Positions 5,854 through 11,755 of a stretch of 44,064 bases of DNA are shown one piece after another; the first letter of the stretch is position 1; each line of letters begins with the position of its first letter. The DNA is from a virus. Both the position numbers and the translations under genes were made by a program. Under the pieces are notes generated by a model. The model searched no databases. It was not told the DNA's origin and saw only the letters and a list, made by a program, of their open reading frames with translations. The stretch lies in IMG/VR virus record IMGVR_UViG_3300025430_000044, positions 1 to 44,064 of that record. One strand, 5' to 3'.

Positions 5854-7182
5854 ATTTAAGGACTCTAGCAGGGCATCTTGCAAATTTATTTTACCCTCTA
5901 AAACTTTGACGACGTGCTCGTCGATGCTATTAGACAAAACTAGATGGTGTATAATAACCGGCTTTTCTTGCCCTTGGCGGTAAATACGTGCGTTGGCTTG
6001 GATGTAGTTTTCCGAAGACCACGGGAGGTCGAACCACACCGTTTGTGCAGTGTCACCAACGTTGCACTGTAGATTGAGGCCGATTCCCCCAGATTGGGGA
6101 TGGGCAAGGAGCATACGAATCTCGCCGCGACGCCACGCTGCAATGTTGTCATCGTCCAGCACCACAGCCTGCGGGAATTGAAGACGTAATCGCTGGAGGC
6201 TGTGCTTGAAGTGGTAGAAGACAAGAGTGGGAGACGAAGACTCTTCCATGATCGACTCAAGGCGTTCCAATTTAGCGCGGTGTACTTCCTGCGCTTCTCC
6301 ATCTTCTGCATAAATTGCGCCGCTGGTGAATTGGAGTAACTTGCCCGCCAGCGCCGCTGCTGTCGGAGCTGTGATTTTTTCTTTACCGATTTCAGCGACC
6401 ATGTCTTTTCTAAGTTGATCATATTTAGCCTTTATATTTTTATCAATTTCAATTGGATGATGTAAATTAGTTAGCGGAGGTAATTCAAGATAGTCCTCAG
6501 CTTTGAGCGAATAACAGATATCCGACACTTTTTCTTGTATCTGCAGATGGGCGCCCAGCTTAGGCTTCCAGTTATACACTACGCGTGTATGGCGATTAAT
6601 CTGGTCTGGCTCCATATACTTATCTCTGAACCTGGTTAGGCTAGTTTCCAGACGTTCGCCAAGGTCCAATATACCCACCTGTGACCAGAGATCTCCTATG
6701 CCCTGAGGGGTAGGTGTGCCCGTTAGAATTAAACGCCTCTGAAAGCCCTTTAAATGCTTCCTAAGTGCCTTAAAACGCTTAGTGCTTGGGTCCTTAAATC
6801 GGCTTGATTCATCAATCACTAAGTTAGTGAACACTAACTTATTTTGCGCTTCACAAAGCCATGCTACGTTTTCAAGATTTATAAGATATACATTAGCATC
6901 CGCGGCCAGTGCAGCCTCCCGCTGCGCAGGACTGCCCAGCACCTTTACAACTTTTAGGTGTTTCAGATGTTCCCATTTTTTGATCTCCGCATCCCATACT
7001 GTCTCGGCCACCCTCTTCGGTGCTATGATCAATGTCTTGCCCTCGAACTGTTCCGCTATGATTGTCAGGGTTGTTGCTGTTTTGCCAAGTCCTGGTGGTA
7101 GGAACAGCCCCAAGTTCGGCACCGACTGCGCTTTGGATATGATTTCTTTCTGATACTGGTGCAACTGATTGCGCTTGAGCAT
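5839..7182 (-). CDS. SNF2-family (SF2) DNA helicase/translocase
   Basis: 447 residues, compact for the family. Walker A is LPPGLGKT (29-35), motif Ia is LIIAPKRV, Walker B is LVIDESSRFK (D124, E125; DESS instead of DEAH), motif III is LTGTPTPQ (153-160), then a second RecA domain with QSGGIGLNLQ and motif VI QANARIYRQGQEKPV. This is the phage replication-associated SNF2 type, which moves along duplex DNA using ATP. It follows HNH and VRR-NUC nuclease genes in the replication operon. Its first 290 bases are also read in another frame by the HNH gene, and its last bases form promoter 4. Confidence 0.93.
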   Translation of the reverse strand: MLKRNQLHQYQKEIISKAQSVPNLGLFLPPGLGKTATTLTIIAEQFEGKTLIIAPKRVAETVWDAEIKKWEHLKHLKVVKVLGSPAQREAALAADANVYLINLENVAWLCEAQNKLVFTNLVIDESSRFKDPSTKRFKALRKHLKGFQRRLILTGTPTPQGIGDLWSQVGILDLGERLETSLTRFRDKYMEPDQINRHTRVVYNWKPKLGAHLQIQEKVSDICYSLKAEDYLELPPLTNLHHPIEIDKNIKAKYDQLRKDMVAEIGKEKITAPTAAALAGKLLQFTSGAIYAEDGEAQEVHRAKLERLESIMEESSSPTLVFYHFKHSLQRLRLQFPQAVVLDDDNIAAWRRGEIRMLLAHPQSGGIGLNLQCNVGDTAQTVWFDLPWSSENYIQANARIYRQGQEKPVIIHHLVLSNSIDEHVVKVLEGKINLQDALLESLNFALV

Positions 7183-7570
7183 TTAAAACTTCTTTCCTTT
7201 TATCGTGTAGCCAATCGGCTACAGCATACAATTCTTTTTCTGTGGCGTCTTGTTTAATTGTGTTTGCCCAATAAGATATAAAAACTACGTTACCTTTAAT
7301 GTATCCCAATTCAGGTACTACTCTATCTAGCGACGGGGTGTATCTGTGTGATTGCCCTTGATGCCTGCCCCACACAAATTTTATACCAAACACCGGACAT
7401 TCATCTGTGGCTATGGATAATAAATGCTCCAGGTCTAAATTAATTGGCAAGCCTTTTTGTTTTGCTCGGTCTCTTGCTTTTGTAAGATACCGCATAACGT
7501 GACCTCTTTTAGAACTGTCGTATTTCTTTTTAGCAATCTTATAACGTTCCTTGGCTTCTAATGAAATCAT
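6893..7570 (-). CDS. HNH-like endonuclease with long overlapping tail
   Basis: 225 residues. The first 125 form an HNH-family core: CPVFGIKFVWG (58-68), TPSLDRVVPELGY (78-90), KGNVVFISYWANTIKQDAT (92-110). This resembles HNH proteins with SLDRI...GN...AN..K.DA motifs. From about residue 130 the frame runs into the helicase gene for 290 bases, giving a low-complexity Ser/Gly/Cys-rich tail that looks like the alternate frame of the helicase. The gene probably lost, or never had, its own stop. Whether the tail is translated as such is unknown. It could be a free-standing homing-type nuclease. Confidence 0.7.
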   Translation of the reverse strand: MISLEAKERYKIAKKKYDSSKRGHVMRYLTKARDRAKQKGLPINLDLEHLLSIATDECPVFGIKFVWGRHQGQSHRYTPSLDRVVPELGYIKGNVVFISYWANTIKQDATEKELYAVADWLHDKRKEVLNAQAQSVAPVSERNHIQSAVGAELGAVPTTRTWQNSNNPDNHSGTVRGQDIDHSTEEGGRDSMGCGDQKMGTSETPKSCKGAGQSCAAGGCTGRGC

Positions 7571-7814
7571 CTACGTCCTCTGTTGATCTTAAAATGTGTA
7601 CGGGAAAGCCCTGCTCGCCAATCTCATCAAACACTAGTGTCTGGCGTGGTGATAATGAGCCTGTTTCCGTTTTCAGTTCGATCAAGAAGATCTTCTGGTT
7701 TAAAAAGACTATTCTGTCCGGTACTCCGCTGACGGTGCTGATCCACTTGAATGTCAACCCGTTCAACTCTTTTATTCGCTTTTGGAGGTATTTTTCTATT
7801 TGCTTTTCTAACAT
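7539..7814 (-). CDS. VRR-NUC domain nuclease
   Basis: 91 residues, the usual length of the single-domain phage form. The catalytic pattern is GVPDRI (D33) followed by FLIELKTE (E46, K48) and SPRQ at 55-58. VRR-NUC proteins are PD-(D/E)XK nucleases, some of which cut branched DNA such as Holliday junctions, which would suit replication and packaging. The gene overlaps the HNH gene by 32 bases and the tail of the zincin-like gene by 188 bases. Confidence 0.88.
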   Translation of the reverse strand: MLEKQIEKYLQKRIKELNGLTFKWISTVSGVPDRIVFLNQKIFLIELKTETGSLSPRQTLVFDEIGEQGFPVHILRSTEDVDDFIRSQGTL

Positions 7815-8199
7815 TTTTACCCTTTTCGTGCATGCAAATTTTAAAGACCTGGTTTACTAAATGGCCGGTTAAGTATGCGCGTGTTTCATTTACAAATCCG
7901 TCATCTTCGCCAATGTACTCAGCAAGGTGATCAATGGCGTGACTTACTTCATGCGCAATGGTATCTACTAGCTCGGACAAATCGTTATCGTCTACCAGGC
8001 TCATGTCAAACACCATGACAATGATTGCGTTCATGCCGTCGCCGACCATGTGGGTTTCTGCAATGCCTGTTTCTAACGCGTTGGCTTTGAGCCCGATCTT
8101 GTGGTCTTTGAGAATCTGTTGAAATACTTTATCATCAAAGCACAGTTTAATAACTTGCGGAAAGAAGCCTGTATCCAGCTTGTAGTAGTTATACTTCAT
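7627..8199 (-). CDS. Zincin-like (HExxH) metalloprotein with long overlapping tail
   Basis: 190 residues. The zinc motif HEVSH is at 83-87 (DTIAHEVSHAIDHL), followed by NETRAYLTGHLV, which supplies a possible third ligand (E105). Similar phage proteins of unknown substrate share the MKYNYYKL start and the AETH segment. Family-like sequence ends near residue 128. The remaining 62 residues are read through the start of VRR-NUC in another frame and are basic and polar. The start codon overlaps the previous stop by one base (TAATG). Role unknown; putative peptidase by motif only. Confidence 0.68.
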   Translation of the reverse strand: MKYNYYKLDTGFFPQVIKLCFDDKVFQQILKDHKIGLKANALETGIAETHMVGDGMNAIIVMVFDMSLVDDNDLSELVDTIAHEVSHAIDHLAEYIGEDDGFVNETRAYLTGHLVNQVFKICMHEKGKNVRKANRKIPPKANKRVERVDIQVDQHRQRSTGQNSLFKPEDLLDRTENGNRLIITTPDTSV

Positions 8200-8345
8200 T
8201 AGTGCCTCGTTGGTTTTTTCTCAATAATTTCTTCGTTCTCAACTATTTGACGAATGCCTTCCATAAGCGCTTCAACTTCTTCGTCCGACAAGCCAAGTTC
8301 ATCGGCCCAGCCTTCATCAAATTCTACCGTTCGTTTTTTGGTCAT
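8199..8345 (-). CDS. Small acidic protein, 48 aa
   Basis: Begins MTKKRTVEFDEGWADELGLS and continues with acidic helices (DEEVEALMEGIRQIVENEE). It overlaps the upstream stop as ATGA and the downstream start as TAATG, so it is tightly coupled on both sides. No family recognised. Confidence 0.65.
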   Translation of the reverse strand: MTKKRTVEFDEGWADELGLSDEEVEALMEGIRQIVENEEIIEKKPTRH

Positions 8346-8815
8346 TTTGATTCCTTGGCCTTCTTAACGCCTTTAGCTTCGCGCAGATCGTGTGAGTGTA
8401 ATTTCTTACCAACTTTCTTTGGTACTTCGCCAGCAGACTCGGCTACCTTGGCAGCTTTCTTTCGACCAGCAAACTCGCCCGAAGATAACAAGAATCCACG
8501 TTTGTCTTCTTTCTTTTTACGGCCTGCCTTCTTTTCAATCTCTTCGTGCGAGTAAGCAATCGATGGTGCTGGAATTACTTTGCCAGACTTCTCTTTGATT
8601 GCGGGGACCTTGACAGTTTCTTTTTTGGTTGCCATACGTTTTTGTTCCTTGTGTTTTAGTTTTAATGCTAAGTTAATTGAATAGACAATCCCTTCCCATG
8701 TTGCTCGGTCAAGCACAACGGGGATGAGTTCTTGTCCTCTTGCTAGCTCTGCGAATTTCTTTGACAGATATTCATCCATTGCCCTTTGCTGTTTTTTACT
8801 TTGTATCTTTGGCAT
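8342..8815 (-). CDS. Lysine-rich hypothetical protein, 157 aa
   Basis: Not recognised. The N-terminal half (MPKIQSKKQQRAMDEYLSKK, then VVLDRATWEGIVYSINLALK) looks folded. The rest is highly basic with repeated KK, AGRKK and KKV stretches, suggesting nucleic acid binding or a histone-like or virion-DNA role. It overlaps the upstream gene by 20 bases and the downstream gene by 4. Confidence 0.7.
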   Translation of the reverse strand: MPKIQSKKQQRAMDEYLSKKFAELARGQELIPVVLDRATWEGIVYSINLALKLKHKEQKRMATKKETVKVPAIKEKSGKVIPAPSIAYSHEEIEKKAGRKKKEDKRGFLLSSGEFAGRKKAAKVAESAGEVPKKVGKKLHSHDLREAKGVKKAKESK

Positions 8816-8990
8816 TTTGCTTTTGCTCTACATGCCATTTACACAACTCTTTGTAATATTGTATTTTGGACTCGAGCTTTTTAACGCGCTCGTCATAAAT
8901 GCGCTGTTGCTCCACGTAATCCTTGTCACGTGGACGCGCGCAGTAGCCAGTGATAATGCCAAACAAAATGGCGATGAAGATATCAGTCAT
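8796..8990 (-). CDS. Membrane-anchored coiled-coil protein, 64 aa
   Basis: One N-terminal hydrophobic helix (MTDIFIAILFGIITGYC) is followed by a charged coiled-coil segment (VEQQRIYDERVKKLESKIQY). The build recalls small spanin- or Rz-like proteins, but there is no lysis context and the identity is not claimed. ATG 8990 is preferred to an upstream ATG at 9032 because it overlaps the stop of the preceding small gene. Confidence 0.6.
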   Translation of the reverse strand: MTDIFIAILFGIITGYCARPRDKDYVEQQRIYDERVKKLESKIQYYKELCKWHVEQKQNAKDTK

Positions 8991-9102
8991 TTCGATGGTA
9001 TGCGTCGTTAGGGTTGGCCAGCATGCTGGCAATAAGCTGGTCGATAGTGGGGAACCACTGGATGACTTTGAGGCCGTCTGCTTGGTAGATGGTGAAGCTC
9101 AT
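8983..9102 (-). CDS. Small protein, 39 aa
   Basis: Begins MSFTIYQADGLKVIQWFPTI and ends YHRND. The start overlaps the previous stop as ATGA and its own stop overlaps the next start by eight bases, a tight arrangement that supports it as a real gene. No family recognised. Confidence 0.5.
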   Translation of the reverse strand: MSFTIYQADGLKVIQWFPTIDQLIASMLANPNDAYHRND

Positions 9103-9302
9103 AGCTCTGTCCAATGTATGCAACCAAACTTAGGGCCAACATGAACGCCTGCCATATATCCTTCATAATCCCATGGTATTGCTCTGTTAATTAAAATTGG
9201 TCCTTCATAAGCCATCAAGGCGCACTTACCATCATACTCATAACCTTTTGGCTCATAAGAATTTGGTGGGGTGTAATAAGTGCATTTGTCGCATGTGTTC
9301 AT
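9099..9302 (-). CDS. Small cysteine-motif protein, 67 aa
   Basis: Begins MNTCDKCTYYTPP with a CxxC pair, then C27 (GKCALM) and C61 (FGCIHW), giving four cysteines that could hold one zinc. Aromatic-rich. Similar short CxxC proteins occur in phage accessory blocks; no function is known. ATGA overlap with the next gene. Confidence 0.65.
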   Translation of the reverse strand: MNTCDKCTYYTPPNSYEPKGYEYDGKCALMAYEGPILINRAIPWDYEGYMAGVHVGPKFGCIHWTEL

Positions 9303-9305
9303 AAT

Positions 9306-9494
9306 CTATTCTCCTATTCCGTGGGCGCGTTCGATGGCGCGGGCAAATCTGTACGGGAAAATTTGTGGTATCAAGCTATCTGCTTTGACATCATTATAAA
9401 TCTTCTCTATCTCATCGTCAGTTAAACGTTTGGTCATGGTGACATACGTGTTGCGTTCGGCATCTTGCCGGTCTTGTGTGGTGAAGGTGGTCAT
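9306..9494 (-). CDS. Small protein with LTDDEI...FARAIE domain, 62 aa
   Basis: Residues 24-58 (LTDDEIEKIYNDVKADS, then PYRFARAIERAHGI) are a short helical module. It is also found, diverged, at the C-terminus of the genes at 9730-10041 and 10038-10364. It is common in phage accessory proteins and of unknown role. ATGA overlap with the preceding gene. Confidence 0.65.
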   Translation of the reverse strand: MTTFTTQDRQDAERNTYVTMTKRLTDDEIEKIYNDVKADSLIPQIFPYRFARAIERAHGIGE

Positions 9495-9733
9495 GGTTGT
9501 TGTGCCTTTTTAAAATGTGCATCGTAGGCTTTTTCCATAGCTTCAATCTTCTGTTTGTATGGTCGTAAGTCATTGATGCGTTTCATCAAATCATCAATCT
9601 CGCCTTTCAACGCCTCTATTTCAGCTTGTTGTTGGCGTACAAAGTCTGCATATTGCTGAAATGGTTTGCCTTTTCCATCGCCCTGTATCCAATAAATGTT
9701 TTCCAATTCATCAGCTATTTGTTTTGCGTTCAT
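9491..9733 (-). CDS. Coiled-coil protein, 80 aa
   Basis: Starts MNAKQIADELENIYW and has a long coiled coil (VRQQQAEIEALKGEIDDLMK and onward). The RQQQAEIEAL segment and the MNA..ADEL start are shared with the gene at 10038-10364, indicating duplication within this cluster. No function known. Confidence 0.68.
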   Translation of the reverse strand: MNAKQIADELENIYWIQGDGKGKPFQQYADFVRQQQAEIEALKGEIDDLMKRINDLRPYKQKIEAMEKAYDAHFKKAQQP

Positions 9734-10041
9734 TTCTCTTGTGCCTTTCTTAGTATTGCTCTAGCAAAAGGTATTGGGTTAACACCTAACCCATCCTTAA
9801 ACTCAGGGTGTCCATACCAAACAACTCTTATTTCCTCATCTGTTAAGTCTAACTTTTTTGTACAATTACACACTTTTTCGTACAAATCGGTGTTTTTTTC
9901 AACTTTTTTATTTGCTGGATGGGTGTAGAGTGGGATAGTTTTATAGACATCACCGCTATCTCTTAATTCAGTATTATCCCAAGCAAGATTATTAGGCTCT
10001 CCAAAATACAATTCCATCCACGCTACTGGTTCATTGTTCAT
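9730..10041 (-). CDS. Hypothetical protein with LTDEEI module, 103 aa
   Basis: The N-terminal half begins MNNEPVAWMELYFGEPNN, a pattern (EPVAW...) seen at the start of many phage accessory proteins, and contains CNC. The C-terminal half is the LTDEEI...FARAILRKAQEK module shared with the upstream neighbour. Its last 35 bases are identical to the end of that neighbour, so the duplication is recent. ATGA overlap at both ends. Confidence 0.68.
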   Translation of the reverse strand: MNNEPVAWMELYFGEPNNLAWDNTELRDSGDVYKTIPLYTHPANKKVEKNTDLYEKVCNCTKKLDLTDEEIRVVWYGHPEFKDGLGVNPIPFARAILRKAQEK

Positions 10042-10364
10042 TTCTCTTGTGCCTTTCTTAGTATTGCTCTGCCCAATTCAACAGGAAAGTTTCTCCAACC
10101 ACCATCGGATTTTTTAGATTCTGTTAAAGCAAAGTCTTGCTCCACAGTTCTAAACACTTCCTCTATTTCCTCATCTGTTAGTGTCTTTGCTAGCGGTTTA
10201 AATCCAGCCAAATCAAAAGAACACTCCAATGTTTGATTAGGTTTATATGTTTTTAATGCCTCTATTTCAGCTTGTTGCTGGCGTAGCATGGTGGCTGCTT
10301 TGTCCATTGTTATATAGCTTACATCGCCCCCATTCAAATCATCAGCTAGTTCATTTGCGTTCAT
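10038..10364 (-). CDS. Hypothetical protein, coiled coil plus LTDEEI module, 108 aa
   Basis: Begins MNANELADDLNGGDVSYITM and includes MLRQQQAEIEALK, shared with 9491-9733. It ends with LTDEEIEEVFRTVEQD and GRAILRKAQEK, shared with 9730-10041. It therefore looks like a whole version of a protein whose two halves recur separately next door. ATG 10364 is chosen for the AGGAGATAAT site just upstream. An in-frame earlier start lacks one. Confidence 0.7.
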   Translation of the reverse strand: MNANELADDLNGGDVSYITMDKAATMLRQQQAEIEALKTYKPNQTLECSFDLAGFKPLAKTLTDEEIEEVFRTVEQDFALTESKKSDGGWRNFPVELGRAILRKAQEK

Positions 10365-10365
10365 A

Positions 10366-10611
10366 TTATCTCCTAAACTGTGGTATGGGTTTGCGTCTAC
10401 CGTATTGTAACCTAACTTTGATCGCCTCGATGGTGCCGATGCGTTTGTTACGCCAGCCTTGGTGAGCACGGCGGATCATCTGCATCTTGGTGCGTTGCTT
10501 TTGGAGCAACTTTAGTTGCCTATTACGCAACACACGACGCTTACCCACCCTACCAAAAATAGTGGTAAAGTGGGTTCGTGGCGCTGTTTTACGAAAGTTT
10601 AGCGATCTCAT
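10366..10611 (-). CDS. Very basic small protein, 81 aa
   Basis: Not recognised. About a third of residues are Arg or Lys (FGRVGKRRVLRNRQLKLLQK and similar), with no clear motif, so RNA or DNA binding is plausible. It overlaps the second cupin gene's end by 23 bases. The basic composition could also come from an alternate frame, hence moderate confidence. Confidence 0.55.
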   Translation of the reverse strand: MRSLNFRKTAPRTHFTTIFGRVGKRRVLRNRQLKLLQKQRTKMQMIRRAHQGWRNKRIGTIEAIKVRLQYGRRKPIPQFRR

Positions 10612-11089
10612 TTGCTGCTACCGTTTTAATGTGCTCTTGTCCAACGTATTCACCATCCCAGTTTACTGTTACCGATGACGGGTCCTTGTCTTTCCAGTGC
10701 TCAAACGATAAGAATGCGCCGCCCTCTGGTCCAATTTTAAGCCAGTGCGGTATGCCATCGGGTGAGCTCACTGTCTTACCGAACAGCATATGCGCACCGT
10801 CTTCGCGTGGCTTTTGCCACTGTGATGCGTCTGGGTTGGCGCCGCCTTCCAAGTTAAACTGGATGTTGCCTGCAAGGTATACAAACGCCGACTCAACGCC
10901 GGGGTGTGTATGCGGAGGTGAAGTGGCACCTGCCTCGGTAATGTACAGCTCTACCTGAAAACGCCCCTCACGATACAAGCACAACGACATCGCGTTGTCT
11001 GTGTGAAAGACTGGATTTTTAAATGGTGGTTTGAGTGGCATGCCTTGTTGGCAATACCAATCTCTAAACTCCTCAACTGTTTGCCACAT
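10589..11089 (-). CDS. Cupin-like protein, copy B
   Basis: 166 residues with a single cupin-like barrel. Motif 1 is PPHTHPGVESAFVYLAGNI (two His spaced HxH, then Glu), and a later part reads GIPHWLKIGPEGGAFLSFEH with further His. It is a clear paralogue of the gene directly upstream: shared segments include LCLYREGR, QVELY, IGPEGGAFL/VGPEGGAFL and FEHWKDxDPSSVT. Cupins bind metal and act as isomerases, dioxygenases or binding proteins; the substrate is unknown. It overlaps the paralogue by 17 bases. Confidence 0.72.
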   Translation of the reverse strand: MWQTVEEFRDWYCQQGMPLKPPFKNPVFHTDNAMSLCLYREGRFQVELYITEAGATSPPHTHPGVESAFVYLAGNIQFNLEGGANPDASQWQKPREDGAHMLFGKTVSSPDGIPHWLKIGPEGGAFLSFEHWKDKDPSSVTVNWDGEYVGQEHIKTVAANEIAKLS

Positions 11090-11564
11090 AGTCGCCTTTC
11101 GTTACTGCATGCTTTTCACCTACCAGTTCGCCGTCCCAGTGCATTGTCACTGAGCTTGGGTCGCGGTCCTTCCAGTGCTCAAATATTAAAAACGCGCCGC
11201 CCTCAGGACCAACGCGCAGGGCGTGTTCCTTGCCATCGTTAGACTCAACTGATCTGCCTAACAAGAAGTGTGTGCCGTCGTTCTTTTCAATCTGAAACTT
11301 TGATAGGTCAACAAACTCTTCGCCTTCCTTGGCGAACGATAGGTTGCCAGTCAAGTACATCGAGATCGATTCAACGTTAGGGTGTTTGTGGCGTGGTGAT
11401 TCAGTGTTGGCCTTGCACACATACAGCTCTACCTGATAACGCCCTTCGCGATACAAACACAGCGCGTAAGCAATATCGGTGGTGTGGATTGGTGAGACAA
11501 ACGGGGGCTTGATAGGGCGCCCCGCCTTTAACCACCAACTCATAAACTCTTGAACTGTTTTCAC
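11073..11564 (-). CDS. Cupin-like protein, copy A
   Basis: 163 residues, paralogue of the next gene. Motif 1 is SPRHKHPNVESISMYLTGNL with HxH and Glu. The second part has KEHALRVGPEGGAFLIFEHW. It starts MKTVQEFMSWWLKAGRPIKP, like the MWQTVEEFRDWY start of copy B. The metal-binding histidines are kept in both copies, so both are probably functional. Role in infection unknown. Confidence 0.72.
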   Translation of the reverse strand: MKTVQEFMSWWLKAGRPIKPPFVSPIHTTDIAYALCLYREGRYQVELYVCKANTESPRHKHPNVESISMYLTGNLSFAKEGEEFVDLSKFQIEKNDGTHFLLGRSVESNDGKEHALRVGPEGGAFLIFEHWKDRDPSSVTMHWDGELVGEKHAVTKGDYVANS

Positions 11565-11755
11565 AGCTTGGCCTTACCTGCTGCCTTGAGTTTTTTGGCA
11601 GCTTTTTCCATCTTTTCAATTTTGGTCATCAACTGCTCAATCTCATCGTCGCGCCAGTGGTAGCCGATCCCAAACATCTGTTCGTCGGTATACACACGCA
11701 AATTAATCTTATGTGCGTCTTTCCAATCTTTAAATGCTTTTTCTGCTGCAGTCAT
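11561..11755 (-). CDS. Small basic helical protein, 64 aa
   Basis: Starts MTAAEKAFKDWKDAHKINLR and ends in a Lys/Ala-rich coiled coil (KIEKMEKAAKKLKAAGKAKL). ATG 11755 lies within the stop of the primase gene (TGATG) with GGAG eight bases before it. A TTG three bases earlier is less likely. No family recognised. Confidence 0.65.
   Translation of the reverse strand: MTAAEKAFKDWKDAHKINLRVYTDEQMFGIGYHWRDDEIEQLMTKIEKMEKAAKKLKAAGKAKL

Noticed and set aside
5940-6422. 160-codon frame inside the SNF2 helicase
   Set aside because: Alternate frame of the helicase; conserved helicase motifs lie in the main frame and this one has low-complexity Ser/Arg content.
8796-8990. Spanin-like lysis protein
   Set aside because: The helix-plus-coiled-coil build fits, but there is no endolysin, holin or second spanin gene nearby and the gene lies in a replication operon.
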